A stretch of 64,000 bases of DNA from NCBI RefSeq assembly GCF_017571465.1, contig NZ_JAGETV010000008.1, forward strand, positions 49,710-113,709, read 5' to 3'. The translations under genes and the position numbers were made by a program. The stretch is from Thiomicrorhabdus marina (GTDB lineage Bacteria; Pseudomonadota; Gammaproteobacteria; Thiomicrospirales; Thiomicrospiraceae). The notes below the pieces were generated by a model. It ran no database searches, was not told the origin of the DNA, and worked only from the letters and a program-made list of their open reading frames with translations. Positions 62,514 through 64,000 of the stretch are shown one piece after another. Each line of letters begins with the position of its first letter. Positions within the stretch are counted from its first letter, which is position 1.

Positions 62514-63476
62514 TTAAACGAATAAAAAGTTAAAACCATAGCCGACCAGAATAAAGGCGACCACTAATACCGCTATGAATATGGCTAGCGCCGGCCAACG
62601 GATTACCTTGCGAAGAATCAATAGTTCCGGCAGTGACAAGGCGGCGATACTCATCATTAGCGCCAAGCTGGTACCAATCGGCACGCCTTTATTGAGCATG
62701 GCTTCAATCAACGGGATAACGCCGGTAGCATTTGAATACAAAGGAACTCCGACTAACACTGCCGCGGGCACGCTCCACCAGTTTTCCGTGCCGCTGAGGT
62801 AAGTGCTGACCCAAGCTTCCGGCACATAACCATGAAAACCCGCGCCGAGAGCAATGCCGATAAATATCCAGTGCCAAATTCGTGTAACGATGACTTTGAC
62901 TTCGTTCCAAGCAAAGTTGTGACGTTCTTTAAAATGCCCTTTAAAAGCGGCCTGTTCTTGTTGCTGTCGAATTTTGATATCCCAAACATAAGACTCTACC
63001 CAGCGATCCGGTTTGAACCATTCGATAATGACTGATCCGAGATAAGCAACGGTGATGCCGGCTAGAACATACAACAACGCTACTTGCCACCCTAATATCG
63101 TGAATAGAAGCACAACGGCAACTTCATTAATCATTGGGCTAGCAATCAAAAAAGCAAAGGTGACGCCGACCGGAATTCGGGCTTCAACAAAACCGATAAA
63201 CAGTGGCACGGAAGAGCAGGAGCAGAAAGGGGTGACACTACCCAAAATAACGGCAAGAGAGCGCGCTTGCCATTTAGGCCGTTGAGCGACAAGTTGGCGA
63301 ACTTTTTCGGTTGAAACAAAGGCTCTAAGCAATCCCATTAAATAGATAATCAGCACCAACAAGAAGAAAATCTTCAAAGTGTCCATGATGAAAAACTGCA
63401 CAGCGGTGCCTAGCGCGTTTGCTGGGCTTAGGTGCAATAACTCAAAAGCGATCCAATTACCGGTTTGCTCAAACAT
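62514..63476 (-). CDS. ArsP-like permease (DUF318 family)
   Basis: A 320-residue inner-membrane permease with about eight helices. SVTPFCSCSSVPLFIGFVEARIPVGVTFAFLIASPMINEVAVVLLF contains the FCSCS cysteines typical of the family; GVPLYSNATGVIPLIEAML repeats the pattern in the second half. Some members (ArsP) export trivalent organoarsenicals. Its promoter region bears the same operator as gap-arsJ/arsR, supporting arsenic control. Confidence 0.88.
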   Translation of the reverse strand: MFEQTGNWIAFELLHLSPANALGTAVQFFIMDTLKIFFLLVLIIYLMGLLRAFVSTEKVRQLVAQRPKWQARSLAVILGSVTPFCSCSSVPLFIGFVEARIPVGVTFAFLIASPMINEVAVVLLFTILGWQVALLYVLAGITVAYLGSVIIEWFKPDRWVESYVWDIKIRQQQEQAAFKGHFKERHNFAWNEVKVIVTRIWHWIFIGIALGAGFHGYVPEAWVSTYLSGTENWWSVPAAVLVGVPLYSNATGVIPLIEAMLNKGVPIGTSLALMMSIAALSLPELLILRKVIRWPALAIFIAVLVVAFILVGYGFNFLFV

Positions 63477-63512
63477 GCTGACTCACTTCGTCAAGAATTC
63501 TATTTTTATTAC

Positions 63513-63532
63513 TATATCCGGATTAGCGGATT
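63513..63532. promoter_or_regulatory. ArsR-type operator of the permease operon
   Basis: TATATCCG-N5-GCGGATT, identical in its 15 fixed positions to 53121-53140, and 37 bases before the permease start. Confidence 0.75.
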
Positions 63533-63539
63533 TACTCAA

Positions 63540-63905
63540 GAGTGTTCAGTGACCCTAGATGTTAATTGGTAACCGCTAAAAACTTTTACTCTTAGTCAGT
63601 CGTAACTACTTGAAGTCAATGAGCTTATTCTTCGTTTTCTTAGGCAAGTGGCTGGTTTTATTGGTGATAAGGCTGTCCTATTTTTGTAGTGTGATTGCTA
63701 TCAGGAATAGCTAAAAGAGTAAATTTATGCACGGCATGTAAATAAAGTTTTACAAATGGTTTTATCCATAAATTAACCTCAGATAATTTGCTGTAAATTT
63801 CAATCTGTATCCTATTGCGTATAAGTACGAATGTGTACTTTGCTCACCCTCGTAAGAGTAGGGTAAAAGAAATATAAAACGAGTTGGTTACGGAATAGAC
63901 CAACC
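63540..63905. other. 366-base region without genes
   Basis: AT-rich. It contains one decayed terminal repeat of the MITE-like family (63612-63642) and no supported open frame or RNA gene. Confidence 0.55.
63612..63642. repeat. Isolated decayed terminal repeat of the MITE-like family (copy D)
   Basis: GAAGTCAATGAGCTTATTCT then TCGTTTTCTTA resembles the right end of copy A (48648-48680) with a few substitutions and a gap. Confidence 0.5.
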
Positions 63906-64000
63906 TAAGGAAACACAGAATAAGTCCCCATTGACTTCAGCGAGGAGTTTGAAGAGATAAATTCTAGGCAGCGTTTGATAAGCATAGCCTTAGCTATGGT
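63906..64000. mobile_element. MITE-like element, copy B, cut by the window end
   Basis: Starts TAAGGAAACACAGAATAAGT and matches the reverse complement of the right 95 bases of copy A (48586-48680) with few differences. It continues beyond the window. Confidence 0.8.

Overview
The window looks like a chromosomal segment of a gammaproteobacterial sulfur-oxidising chemolithoautotroph, most like the Thiomicrospira / Hydrogenovibrio / Thiomicrorhabdus group. This is inferred from protein style, a SoxA/SoxX pair, a gammaproteobacterial division and cell-wall cluster, meso-DAP-type MurE and the lgt/thyA neighbourhood. No 16S gene is present, so genus is not proven.

Layout. 1-8.5 kb: housekeeping genes (3' part of ppsA, yraN, lpoA, rsmI, a CheY-like regulator, rsmJ, a small membrane protein, dacB). 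8.5-8.9 kb: the RNase P RNA gene. 8.9-9.7 kb: a long AT-rich gap. 9.7-23.2 kb: the division/cell-wall (dcw) cluster mraZ-rsmH-ftsZ-ftsL-ftsI-murE-murF-mraY-murD-ftsW-murG, unusual for an ftsZ between rsmH and ftsL and for ending at murG. An SDR oxidoreductase, a chemoreceptor and lgt follow.

27.1-32.5 kb is an insertion between lgt and thyA. It holds an integron integrase, an attC-like inverted repeat, a GC-rich foreign-looking module (ECF sigma factor, cytochrome c, lipoprotein, two small membrane proteins), a RAYT transposase remnant between direct repeats, and an intact RAYT gene bounded by perfect inverted hairpins. After thyA come a coupled micro-ORF, two unrecognised proteins and a RelB/YafQ-type toxin-antitoxin pair, then folA.

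36.5-49.5 kb is devoted to oxyanion/metal uptake: a Mop molbindin; an operon of outer-membrane porin, ModA, ModB, ModD and ModC; and an operon of two TonB-dependent receptors, a metal-type binding protein, a luciferase-like flavin monooxygenase, a FecCD permease and its ATPase. Three near-identical palindromes, one before each transcription unit, suggest a single molybdenum/tungsten-type regulon. This is the best candidate for a new system here.

49.5-63.5 kb: an alpha/beta-hydrolase-like/TlpA fusion; an arsenate-resistance unit (arsR, gap, arsJ); a SoxH-like metallohydrolase; soxX and soxA; an NtrC/NtrB-type two-component pair; a porin; a PhnD-like lipoprotein; and an ArsP-like permease with a cysteine-rich thioredoxin fusion. 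Sigma-54-like -24 elements and paired TTGC-N5-GCAA sites precede the metallohydrolase, soxA and the porin, so the adjacent two-component system probably controls them. An identical ArsR-type operator precedes both gap-arsJ and the permease operon. A MITE-like repeat occurs at about 24.0, 48.5 and 63.6-64 kb.
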